Source: Fusobacterium sp.
GTDB lineage: Bacteria > Fusobacteriota > Fusobacteriia > Fusobacteriales > Fusobacteriaceae
DNA: 45,199 bases
Direction of reading: 5' to 3'
Assembly: GCF_030528405.1 (NCBI RefSeq)
Contig: NZ_JAUMYY010000012.1
Location: 1-45,199 of the forward strand
Below are positions 26,547 through 34,283 of this stretch, piece by piece. The translations under genes were made by a program, and so were the position numbers. The number at the start of each line of letters is the position of its first letter. Positions within the stretch are counted from its first letter, which is position 1. Under the pieces are notes generated by a model. It made no database searches and was not told the DNA's origin. It was given only the letters and a program-made list of their open reading frames with translations.

Positions 26547-27833
26547 ATGAATAAACAAAATTTAGCAAAACATTTGATGAAATTTATTGATGCTAGCCCT
26601 TCCAATTATTTTGCTTGCATTAATTCAAAAGATTTACTTTTGGAAAATGGTTTTACAGAACTATTTGAAGATGAAAAATGGAAATTGAAAAAGGGTGGAA
26701 AATACTTTGTAGTAGTTAATGATAGTAGTTTTTATGCTTTTACAATTGGAAGCAAAAAATTAGATGAAACAGGTTTTAAAATAGCTGGTTCACATACAGA
26801 TAGCCCTTCATTTTTAATTAAACCTAATCCAGAAATAAATAAGAAGGATTTTGTTATTTTAAATACAGAAGTTTATGGTGGACCAATTTTCTATACTTGG
26901 TTTGATAGACCTCTGTCGATAAGTGGTAGAGTTTTTATAGAATCTAAAGATCCATTTAAACCTATAAAAAAATTTTTAAATTATGATAAGGATCTGTTAA
27001 TTATTCCTTCACTTTGTATTCATCAGAATAGAGAAGTAAATAATGGAGTTGCATTTAATGCACAGAAGGAAACTCTTCCTTTAATAAGCATTGATAATAA
27101 AAAAAATTTTTCTTTGAAAAAAATAATTGCAGACTATTTAAATGTCAAAGAAAATACAATTCTAAGCTACGATTTGACATTATATTCAAGAGAAAAGGCA
27201 TGTTTTTTAGGTATTAACAATGAATTTATTTCAGCAGGAAGGTTGGATAATTTAGCTGCTGTTCATGCGGGACTTATGGCTCTTATTGATAATAAAGTTA
27301 AAACTAATACATGTGTAGTTGCAGCTTTTGATAATGAGGAAATAGGTTCAAATACTATGCAGGGAGCAGATAGTCCTGTTTTGAGAACAATATTAGAAAG
27401 AATTGCTTTTTCATTGGAATTAGATGATGAAGAGTATGAAAGAGCACTTTCTAAATCTTTTTTAATCTCAACAGATGCTGCTCACTCAATACATCCAAAC
27501 TACTTAGAAAAATCAGATCCTACAAATGAACCAAAATTGAATGCAGGACCAGTGATAAAAATGGCTGCTAATAAGGCTTATATAACAGATGGATATTCAA
27601 GAGCTGTAATAGAAAAATTAGCTAAAGATGCAAAAATCCCTGTTCAAACTTTTGTGAATCGTTCGGATTTAAAAGGTGGCTCAACTATAGGCCCTATAAC
27701 TCAATCACAGATAAAAATACCTGGAATAGATATGGGTAATCCCCTACTTTCAATGCATTCTGTTAGAGAGCTGGGCGGAGTAGATGACCATTACAATATG
27801 TATAGTTTGATTGGAGAATTTTTTAAAAAATAA
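26547..27833 (+). CDS. apeB: M18-family metallo-aminopeptidase
   Basis: A 428-residue zinc aminopeptidase that removes N-terminal residues (often acidic) from peptides in the cytoplasm. Metal ligands and catalytic motifs of the family are visible: GSHTDSP (H83), AGRLDNLAAVHAGL, FDNEEIGS, STDAAHSIHPNY and the C-terminal LLSMHSVREL. The length matches the bacterial M18 type. ATG 26547 is chosen because AGGAGG lies 8 bases upstream. The frame stays open to 26466 but that extension has no ribosome-binding site or family similarity. The gene converges on coaX and shares its terminator. The symbol follows the common name of this subgroup. Confidence 0.92.
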   Translation: MNKQNLAKHLMKFIDASPSNYFACINSKDLLLENGFTELFEDEKWKLKKGGKYFVVVNDSSFYAFTIGSKKLDETGFKIAGSHTDSPSFLIKPNPEINKKDFVILNTEVYGGPIFYTWFDRPLSISGRVFIESKDPFKPIKKFLNYDKDLLIIPSLCIHQNREVNNGVAFNAQKETLPLISIDNKKNFSLKKIIADYLNVKENTILSYDLTLYSREKACFLGINNEFISAGRLDNLAAVHAGLMALIDNKVKTNTCVVAAFDNEEIGSNTMQGADSPVLRTILERIAFSLELDDEEYERALSKSFLISTDAAHSIHPNYLEKSDPTNEPKLNAGPVIKMAANKAYITDGYSRAVIEKLAKDAKIPVQTFVNRSDLKGGSTIGPITQSQIKIPGIDMGNPLLSMHSVRELGGVDDHYNMYSLIGEFFKK

Positions 27834-27855
27834 AAATAGCCCTAGGGCTATTTTT
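27832..27855. terminator. Palindromic bidirectional terminator between aminopeptidase gene and coaX
   Basis: Bases 27832-27855 form a perfect 24-bp palindrome (AAAAATAGCCCT and its complement), with T runs on both strands. It contains the TAA of the plus-strand gene and the TAG of the minus-strand coaX, so both stop codons lie inside the hairpin. Confidence 0.85.
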
Positions 27856-28624
27856 TTTTGTTTAGTTCATAGAGACTATAAAGACCTTTTAAACTTAAGT
27901 CATAGTCATACTCATCAATTTCATCAATTTCGGCAGAAAGAATTTTTCCTAAACCCCCTGTAGCTAAAACAAATATATCTTCTTTAATTTCCTCTTTAAT
28001 TTTCTTTATTATATGTTTTATTTGACCAGCATAGCCAAAAAATATTGCTGCTTGAATTTGTTTTATAGTGTCAGTACCCAAGATACTACTAGGCGATGTA
28101 AATTTCACCCTAGGTAATTTAGCAGTATTCCCACAAAGTGCATTTATAGACATATCAATACCAGGAAGTATTCCTCCCCCCACATAGACACCTTTTTTTA
28201 AAACATCGTAGGTAGTTGCAGTTCCAAAATCAAAAATAACTAAATTTCTATTGGGATATTTTTTCATACCTTCTACAATATCAATAATTCTATCGGCTCC
28301 AAAACCAGTATTGTTTATATTTGTAGAAAAAGTAAAGGGTAATACTTTATCTATATCTACAAGTAAAGGTTCAACATTAAAATATTTTCTCGAAAAGAAC
28401 TGAAAAGTTGTAATTATATTTGGAACAACAGAAGATATTAAAATATCATTTACAGAATCTATAGAAATATTATTATATTCAGTAATATTACGGAAATATG
28501 AAAAATATTCATCTTCTGTCATTTTGTCATTAGTTGCTATTCTAAATGTAGAAATTAATTTACCTGCTTCATTATAAATACCTGTTACAATATGTGTATT
28601 ACCTATGTCAAATCCTATAACCAT
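27848..28624 (-). CDS. coaX: Type III pantothenate kinase CoaX
   Basis: CoaX phosphorylates pantothenate, the first step of coenzyme A synthesis. It is an acetate-kinase/actin-fold enzyme distinct from CoaA. The 258-residue protein shows the phosphate-binding DIGNTH (residues 6-11), GADRI, DFGTATTYDV and GGGILPGI motifs. The start is ATG 28624 with AAGGAG 7 bases upstream, behind a near-perfect promoter. It is transcribed alone, divergent from the CcpN-type regulator gene. Confidence 0.95.
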   Translation of the reverse strand: MVIGFDIGNTHIVTGIYNEAGKLISTFRIATNDKMTEDEYFSYFRNITEYNNISIDSVNDILISSVVPNIITTFQFFSRKYFNVEPLLVDIDKVLPFTFSTNINNTGFGADRIIDIVEGMKKYPNRNLVIFDFGTATTYDVLKKGVYVGGGILPGIDMSINALCGNTAKLPRVKFTSPSSILGTDTIKQIQAAIFFGYAGQIKHIIKKIKEEIKEDIFVLATGGLGKILSAEIDEIDEYDYDLSLKGLYSLYELNKKK

Positions 28625-28671
28625 TTTTTCTCCTTATAAAGTTCAAAAAAGTATAAAGTAATTTCTTAGCA

Positions 28672-28700
28672 ATTATAGTACCTTTTTGTTTTATTGTCAA
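28672..28700 (-). promoter_or_regulatory. Consensus promoter of coaX
   Basis: On the minus strand TTGACA (28695-28700), a 17-base spacer, then TATAAT (28672-28677), both perfect sigma-70/A consensus hexamers. The predicted start is near 28665, with about 40 bases of leader. Confidence 0.88.
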
Positions 28701-28710
28701 TAAAAAATAA

Positions 28711-28742
28711 ACACTAGATAATATAGTGTACATTATATAATG
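28711..28742. promoter_or_regulatory. Two adjacent dyads between the coaX and ccpN-like promoters
   Basis: ACACTAGATAATATAGTGT (28711-28729) is an inverted repeat with 6-bp arms. CATTATATAATG (28731-28742) is a perfect 12-bp palindrome. They fill the space between the two divergent -35 elements and could bind a regulator of either gene. In AT-rich DNA short palindromes also arise by chance. Confidence 0.4.
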
Positions 28743-28751
28743 GCAAAAATA

Positions 28752-28780
28752 TTGTTTTTATATAAAAAGTATGTTATATT
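28752..28780 (+). promoter_or_regulatory. Promoter of the ccpN-like/fbp unit
   Basis: TTGTTT (28752-28757), 17-base spacer, TATATT (28775-28780). The predicted start is near 28787. The stretch TATGTTATATT (28770-28780) covering the -10 agrees with the CcpN operator consensus as I remember it (TRTGHYATAYW), which would fit autoregulation. Confidence 0.6.
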
Positions 28781-28817
28781 TTATAATAAATGAACATTAA
28801 AAAAGGGAGTTAGTCAT

Positions 28818-29420
28818 ATGAAACTTAGTGAAAGACAGCAAAAAATTTTAGAAATCATAAAAGAAACTTCGCCAATATCAGGAGACGAAATTGCAGAAAA
28901 AATTGGACTTACAAAGTCTGCTCTAAGAACAGATTTTTCGATTTTGACAAAGTTATCTCTGATATCCTCTAAGACAAAAAAAGGTTATAGTTACAAAAAA
29001 GAATGCACAGCTAATAAAGTAAAAGATGTTATGAGTCCTCAAAACTCAATAGATGCAAAGACTTCTGTATATGATGCCATAATTCATCTATTTAGTCATG
29101 ACTTAGGTACTCTTTTAGTGACTGATAGAGATAATTTAGTTGGTATTATTTCAAGAAAAGATTTACTAAAATCCGTTCTTAATGGAAAAAATATAGAAAA
29201 AATTCCTGTTAATATGATTATGACCAGAATGCCAAATCTAGTATGTTGTTATGAAGAAGATGATATTTTAGAAGTAATAAAAAAACTTATAGCTCATGAA
29301 ATAGATGCAATACCAGTTATAAGGAGAGAAAATAATAAGATAAAAGTGGTTGGAAGGTTTACTAAAACCAATGTTACTAAATTATATTATAAAGAACTTA
29401 TAAAAAAACAATTATTTTAG
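28818..29420 (+). CDS. CcpN-type transcriptional repressor (HTH plus two CBS domains)
   Basis: A 200-residue protein. The N-terminal helix-turn-helix (about 1-60, SGDEIAEKIGLTKSALRTDFSIL) is followed by two CBS domains (about 70-125 and 138-195, each ending in a VGI/VVGRFT strand). This is the architecture and size of Bacillus CcpN, which represses gluconeogenic genes gapB and pckA and senses the ATP/ADP state through its CBS pair. The following gene, 14 bp downstream, is fructose-1,6-bisphosphatase, a gluconeogenic enzyme, which supports the assignment. ATG 28818 has GGGAG upstream. It is likely autoregulated and controls fbp. Confidence 0.85.
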   Translation: MKLSERQQKILEIIKETSPISGDEIAEKIGLTKSALRTDFSILTKLSLISSKTKKGYSYKKECTANKVKDVMSPQNSIDAKTSVYDAIIHLFSHDLGTLLVTDRDNLVGIISRKDLLKSVLNGKNIEKIPVNMIMTRMPNLVCCYEEDDILEVIKKLIAHEIDAIPVIRRENNKIKVVGRFTKTNVTKLYYKELIKKQLF

Positions 29421-29434
29421 AAAGGATGGTAAGT

Positions 29435-31384
29435 ATGAGTGAAATAAAATATTTAGAACTACTTTCAAAAAGCTTTAAAAATATTGCAGAAACTTCTACT
29501 GAAATAATAAATCTACAGGCTATTATGAATCTTCCTAAGGGAACAGAACACTTTTTAACAGATGTACATGGAGAATACGAGGCTTTTAATCATATACTTA
29601 GAAATGGTTCTGGTACTATTAGAAAAAAGATAGATGATATTTTTTCAGATACATTGACAGAAAATGAAAGAAGAGAGCTGGCAACTGTTATTTATTATCC
29701 TAAAGAAAAAGTTGAACTTGTGCAAAAAGAATATAAAAAGAAAAGTATGAATTTAGATAGATGGTACATAACTACTATAAATAGATTGTTATTAGTTTGT
29801 AGGTTAGTATGCTCTAAGTATACAAGATCTAAAGTTAGAAAAGCTATGACAGCTGATTTTGAGTACATATTACAAGAACTTTTATATGAGGATGATAATT
29901 TAAAAAATAAAAAAGAATATTTTGAAGCAATAATTGATACTATTCTTTCAATAAATCGTGCTAAAGAATTTATAATTTCTATATCAGATTTAATACAGAG
30001 ACTTAATATTGATCATCTTCATATCGTGGGTGATATATATGATAGAGGACCTAGCCCTCATCTCATAATGGATACTTTAGAAAAATATCATAACTACGAT
30101 ATTCAATGGGGAAATCATGATATACTTTGGATGGGAGCTGCTCTGGGAAATAAAGCTTGTATTGCAAATGTTATTAGAATATGCTGTAGATACAATAATA
30201 AAGAAATACTAGAAGATGCTTATGGTATAAATTTACTGCCTCTTGCTACTTTTGCAATCAAATATTATGGTAATGACGAGTGTAAGAAATTTAGGGCAAA
30301 AGAGGGAATAGATACAGATTTAATTGCACAGATGCATAAGGCTATAAGTATAATTCAATTTAAAACTGAGGGTATATATTCCGAAAGAAATCCTGATTTT
30401 AAAATGTCATCGAGAGAATTGTTAAAAAATATTGATTATGAGAAGGGAGAAATATTAATTGATGGAAAGAAATTTCTATTAAATGATAAAAATTTTCCTA
30501 CAACAAATCCAAAAAATCCTTTGGAACTTTTACCAGAAGAAGCAGAAATTTTAGAAAAATTGAAACTTTCATTTATGAGTAGTGAAAAATTACAAAAACA
30601 TATAAAAATTTTATTTAATAAGGGTTCCATGTATCTAAAACATAATTCAAATTTGCTTTATCATGCCTGTGTGCCTATGGAAGAAAATGGTGAGTTTTCT
30701 GAATTTGAAATAGATGGAGAAAAATATAAAGGAAAAGCTTTATTAGATAAAATTGATAGCATAGTAAGAATTACATATTTCGATAGAAAAAATACAAATA
30801 GGAATAAAAAATATGTAGATTTTTTGTGGTACCTATGGTCTGGAGAATATTCACCACTTTTTGGAAAAGATGTTATGAGAACTTTTGAAAGATATTTTAT
30901 TGATGATAAGACTATTCATAAAGAATATAAAAATCCTTATCATAAATTCATAAATAGTGAAGAAGTATGTAATAAAGTTTTATTAGAATTTGGTTTAAAT
31001 CCAAGTATGTCACATATAATAAATGGTCATATTCCCGTAAAGGTTAAAGAGGGGGAAAGTCCAGTAAAAGCAAATGGCAAACTTCTAATAATTGATGGAG
31101 GTTTTTCAAGGGCATATCAAAAAACTACAGGTATAGCGGGCTATACTTTAATATATAATTCACATGGTATAAGATTAGCTTCACATACTACCTTTGGTTC
31201 AAAAGAAGATGCGGTAGTAAATGAAATTGATATGGTTTCTTCACATATTATAGTTGAAGAAAAACAAAAAAGAATGCGAGTTAAAGATACAGATATAGGT
31301 AAGGAAATTCAAAATCAAATTAATGATTTAAAAAAATTGCTAAATGCCTATAGGAATGGTCAAATAAAAGTTAAGAAAAATTAA
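29435..31384 (+). CDS. fbp: Fructose-1,6-bisphosphatase, class III
   Basis: Fbp converts fructose-1,6-bisphosphate to fructose-6-phosphate, the irreversible step of gluconeogenesis. The 649-residue protein is the Firmicutes class III type, with a metallophosphatase core: DVHGEYEAF (D43, H45), GDIYDRGPSPH and WGNHD, with further metal histidines in NGHIPVK. The length is normal. ATG 29435 (MSEIKYLELL) is preferred over ATG 29426 because AAAGGA lies 8 bases before it. It is co-transcribed with the CcpN-type regulator. Output of this enzyme would feed hexose phosphates toward the glycogen operon at the start of the window. Confidence 0.95.
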   Translation: MSEIKYLELLSKSFKNIAETSTEIINLQAIMNLPKGTEHFLTDVHGEYEAFNHILRNGSGTIRKKIDDIFSDTLTENERRELATVIYYPKEKVELVQKEYKKKSMNLDRWYITTINRLLLVCRLVCSKYTRSKVRKAMTADFEYILQELLYEDDNLKNKKEYFEAIIDTILSINRAKEFIISISDLIQRLNIDHLHIVGDIYDRGPSPHLIMDTLEKYHNYDIQWGNHDILWMGAALGNKACIANVIRICCRYNNKEILEDAYGINLLPLATFAIKYYGNDECKKFRAKEGIDTDLIAQMHKAISIIQFKTEGIYSERNPDFKMSSRELLKNIDYEKGEILIDGKKFLLNDKNFPTTNPKNPLELLPEEAEILEKLKLSFMSSEKLQKHIKILFNKGSMYLKHNSNLLYHACVPMEENGEFSEFEIDGEKYKGKALLDKIDSIVRITYFDRKNTNRNKKYVDFLWYLWSGEYSPLFGKDVMRTFERYFIDDKTIHKEYKNPYHKFINSEEVCNKVLLEFGLNPSMSHIINGHIPVKVKEGESPVKANGKLLIIDGGFSRAYQKTTGIAGYTLIYNSHGIRLASHTTFGSKEDAVVNEIDMVSSHIIVEEKQKRMRVKDTDIGKEIQNQINDLKKLLNAYRNGQIKVKKN

Positions 31385-31482
31385 CAAATTTTAATCATTT
31401 TTTAATTTTTTATTTAATAAAAGATGTTATATTACATATGTTATTTAATATAAAATATAAAAATTTTTAATAAGGGGGAAAA
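31385..31482 (+). other. Intergenic leader of the FadL-family gene
   Basis: A 98-bp very AT-rich gap between fbp and the outer-membrane protein gene. A TATATT hexamer (31428-31433) could be a -10, but no acceptable -35 is present. A strong AAGGGGG ribosome-binding site ends the region. No clear terminator of fbp is visible. Confidence 0.35.
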
Positions 31483-32841
31483 ATGAAAAAAATTTATTTA
31501 CTGACATCTCTATTGTTAGCAGCATCAGCATACGGTGCTTCAATAGATCACATACAAACTTATTCACCAGATTATTTAGCAAATCAAGCACAAACAGGGA
31601 TAATAAATAATGTGTCAGCTTATTATAACCCAGCTGGAACAGGAAGATTAGAAAAAGGTAAATACATACATGCAGGAATACAATATGCAATGGGTGATGA
31701 AACTATGTCATATAAAGGCAAAGAACACACAGCAAAATTAAGACAAGCAATACCTAATTTTACTCTTTATTCTGTTGATAATAAAGGAGCTTCTTTTTTA
31801 ACTTTTGGTGCCTTAGGTGGTGGTGGAGAGCTAAAATATAATGGAGTATCTGGTCTTGATGTTGCTATGGAAACAATAAGTAGAAATGTTCCACCATCTT
31901 TTTCTGGATTAGGAGTAAAAAATTTAGGAATTTATGATAAGGGAACTAAAGTGAAAGGTTCAAATCAATATGAACAATTAACTTTAGGTAGAGCTTTTAA
32001 TGTAGATGATAAATTATCATTTTCAATTGCTGCTAGACTTGTTCACGGAACTAGAAAATTATCTGGAGATTTAAAAGTAGGTTTAAATCCAGATGCCCCT
32101 CCTGCAATTTTAAATGCCCTTGCTGGTAGAATACCAACTACACTAGAAGGAAATTTAAATTCTAAAAGGGAAGCATGGGGATATGCTTTCCAATTAGGGC
32201 TTAACTATAAAGTAAATGAGCAATTAAATTTAGCTGCTAGATATGATTCAAGAGTTAAAATGAATTTTAAAGCTAAGGGAAGTGAAAATGAACTACAAAC
32301 AAGCGCTTTGATAGGGAAAAATATAGGTTTTTCTAGTTTCTATCCACAATACACACCTAATAGTAAAACAAGAAGAGATCTTCCAGCTATACTTTCTTTG
32401 GGTGCATCTTATAAGGTAAATGAAAAATATATGATATCAGCTGCTGGTAATTTATACTTTAATCGTCAAGCAAAAATGGATAGAATTACAGATAAATTTG
32501 GAAATTCACATGGGACTGATTATAGAAATGGTTGGGAACTTGCTTTAGGAAATGAATATAAATTAAATGAAAAATTTACTTTAATTGCTAGTGTCAACTA
32601 TGCAAAGACTGGTGCAAAAGCATCTTCTTATAATGATACAGAATTTGCGATAGATTCAACAACTTTAGGAGCTGGATTAAGATATAAATATGATGAAACA
32701 TTAGATTTAACAGCATCTGTAGCACACTTTATATATAGAACTTCTGAAGGAACATTTAAAGAAAGACATAAAGTAAATGAAAACCAAAAATATAAAAAGT
32801 CTATAACTGCTATTGGATTATCATTAACTAAAAAATTCTAA
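31483..32841 (+). CDS. OmpP1/FadL-family outer-membrane transport protein
   Basis: A 452-residue outer-membrane beta-barrel protein of the family that carries long-chain fatty acids and other hydrophobic compounds. It has a signal peptide (1-18, cleavage after AYG). The mature N-terminus carries the hatch-like region with NNVSAYYNPAGTGRLEKG, the NPAG motif of the family. Alternating beta-strand segments follow, and the protein ends in a terminal phenylalanine (LTKKF) as expected for BAM recognition. It is directly followed by a TetR regulator 41 bp away. That pairing suggests regulation by a hydrophobic or toxic ligand. Confidence 0.9.
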   Translation: MKKIYLLTSLLLAASAYGASIDHIQTYSPDYLANQAQTGIINNVSAYYNPAGTGRLEKGKYIHAGIQYAMGDETMSYKGKEHTAKLRQAIPNFTLYSVDNKGASFLTFGALGGGGELKYNGVSGLDVAMETISRNVPPSFSGLGVKNLGIYDKGTKVKGSNQYEQLTLGRAFNVDDKLSFSIAARLVHGTRKLSGDLKVGLNPDAPPAILNALAGRIPTTLEGNLNSKREAWGYAFQLGLNYKVNEQLNLAARYDSRVKMNFKAKGSENELQTSALIGKNIGFSSFYPQYTPNSKTRRDLPAILSLGASYKVNEKYMISAAGNLYFNRQAKMDRITDKFGNSHGTDYRNGWELALGNEYKLNEKFTLIASVNYAKTGAKASSYNDTEFAIDSTTLGAGLRYKYDETLDLTASVAHFIYRTSEGTFKERHKVNENQKYKKSITAIGLSLTKKF

Positions 32842-32882
32842 TATTTTATATGTAGATTTTTAAATTATATATAGGAGGGACT

Positions 32883-33452
32883 ATGCCAAAAAAAGTTGTT
32901 TTTCCTAAGGAAGCAATTATAGAAAAAGCTTTTGAAATATTTAAGGAGGAAGGAATAGACAGTATTACTGCAAGAAATGTTGCTAAAGCACTTAATTCTT
33001 CGCCTGCTCCTATTTATAGTTCTGTTGGCTCAATGGATTTATTAAAAGAAGAATTAGTAAATAGAGCTAAAAAATTGTTTATGGATTATATAACTACAGT
33101 GAGAACTGGCATAATGTTTTTAGATATTGGGATGGGAGTAGCTATTTTTGCAAGAGAGGAAAGAAAATTATTTTCAAATATTTTTCTAATAGAGAGTGTT
33201 GAAAGAGCACTAATGAATGAATTTTTAGATCTAGTACATGACGAAGCAAAAAAAGATAAAAGATTTTCTTGCTTAACTGAAGAACAAAGAAATGAACTAT
33301 TTTTAAATTGTTGGATATTTGCAAATGGTCTTTCTACACTTATAGCAACTGGCTTTATACCAAATCCTAGTGATGAATATATAAAAGAGAAGTTAATGTC
33401 TAACCCTGCTAAACTTTTATATGAATACTTAGATAAACATTGTAAGGTATAA
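32883..33452 (+). CDS. TetR-family transcriptional regulator
   Basis: A 189-residue regulator. The N-terminal TetR helix-turn-helix lies at about residues 8-55 (AIIEKAFEIFKEEGIDSITARNVAKAL, then APIYSSVGSMDLLKEEL). The divergent ligand-binding domain is all-helical. ATG 32883 has TAGGAGGG upstream. It is likely co-transcribed with the FadL-family gene and may control it. A hairpin terminator follows 10 bp after the stop. Confidence 0.9.
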   Translation: MPKKVVFPKEAIIEKAFEIFKEEGIDSITARNVAKALNSSPAPIYSSVGSMDLLKEELVNRAKKLFMDYITTVRTGIMFLDIGMGVAIFAREERKLFSNIFLIESVERALMNEFLDLVHDEAKKDKRFSCLTEEQRNELFLNCWIFANGLSTLIATGFIPNPSDEYIKEKLMSNPAKLLYEYLDKHCKV

Positions 33453-33462
33453 ATAAAATGAG

Positions 33463-33500
33463 ATGAACTTTATTTTTTAAAATTTAAAGTTCATTTTTTT
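33463..33500 (+). terminator. Terminator of the fadL-tetR unit
   Basis: ATGAACTTTA (33463-33472) pairs perfectly with 33485-33494 around a 12-base loop, followed by seven T (to 33500). Confidence 0.8.
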
Positions 33501-33510
33501 ATGATATAAT
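33483..33510 (+). promoter_or_regulatory. Probable promoter of the coiled-coil protein gene
   Basis: TTTAAA (33483-33488), 16-base spacer, TATAAT (33505-33510). It overlaps the right arm and T-tract of the preceding terminator. Confidence 0.45.
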
Positions 33511-33561
33511 ATGAAAAATTAGAAAATTTTTAAATTAAACTTTTTTAAATGAGGTGATATT

Positions 33562-34059
33562 ATGCAAAAAATTACAATTCAACAGGCTATATTTTTATTA
33601 TCAACTTTAATTGAGAAAGAAAGAGAGTTTTCTTCTGCGTTAAATGAATATAAGGTTCCTTTATATGTTAATGGAAAGGATGTAAGTAATCCTAAAAAAA
33701 AGGAAGAAATGCTAGAAGATATAAAGGAATTAAATTCTATACAGGAAGATATAATAACATTGAAATCAATTCTTGCTAAATCAAATGTAAATACCATTAT
33801 AGATGGCAAGTCTATCAACTATTATTTAGAAGAGGTTAGAATAAAGAGAAATTATTTAAATACACTAAATAATCTTTTGAGATCCAATTATACAAAGGTT
33901 GAAAATGCAGTTGGAGTTGTTCAATATGGGGTTTTAAATGAAGAGAAGCTGAGAAAAGAAGCTAGGGAATTAGAAACTAAAGTGAATGAATTATCTCAAA
34001 AAATAGATTCAATAAATTCAAGTACTTATATTGAAATTGAATTAAAAGCAAAGAAATAA
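33562..34059 (+). CDS. Small coiled-coil protein, DIP1984-like
   Basis: A 165-residue soluble, charged, mostly helical protein. Residues 1-30 and 120-155 are heptad-like, with a short beta segment (VPLYVNGKDV) and a central NTIIDGKSINYYLEEVRIKRN. Overall it resembles the DIP1984 ('septicolysin') family, which usually has a QEG motif after the first helix. That motif is not clear here, so the family call is tentative and the toxin-like family name should not be taken as function. ATG 33562 is preceded by GAGGTGAT, an extended SD. It is transcribed alone. Confidence 0.6.
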   Translation: MQKITIQQAIFLLSTLIEKEREFSSALNEYKVPLYVNGKDVSNPKKKEEMLEDIKELNSIQEDIITLKSILAKSNVNTIIDGKSINYYLEEVRIKRNYLNTLNNLLRSNYTKVENAVGVVQYGVLNEEKLRKEARELETKVNELSQKIDSINSSTYIEIELKAKK

Positions 34060-34251
34060 GATTCGCTAGGTAATCTCTATTTTCCAACTAAAATTTATCG
34101 AATATTTACGAATCCGATTTATATTTCATATTTTTTTTAAGATTTAAATTTTACATTTCATAACATTGAAAGACAAATAGAAGATGATGGGTGTTCAGAG
34201 TAATATCAAAAACTATGGAAATGATGAGTTTTGCCTTTACATCTTTCCACT
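34060..34251 (+). other. 190-bp spacer with a possible short ORF
   Basis: No assigned gene. It contains paired GATTCG/CGAATC elements (near 34061 and 34110) and, from about 34176, a short open frame beginning MMGVQSNIKNYGNDEF that runs through the terminator hairpin and ends inside proS on the other strand. This could be a gene remnant or an RNA upstream of the terminator. I cannot decide. Confidence 0.25.
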
Positions 34252-34281
34252 AAAAAAGCTGGATTTTATTCCAGCTTTTTT
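34252..34281. terminator. Bidirectional terminator before proS
   Basis: AAAAAAGCTGGA (34252-34263) pairs perfectly with TCCAGCTTTTTT (34270-34281), a 12-bp stem with a 6-base loop and T runs on both strands. It lies 3 bp after the proS stop and ends any plus-strand transcript. Confidence 0.88.
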
Positions 34282-34283
34282 AT

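Noticed and set aside
33562-34059. Septicolysin (cytolysin) function
   Set aside because: The name of the possible family is historical. The protein has no signal peptide and no membrane segment.
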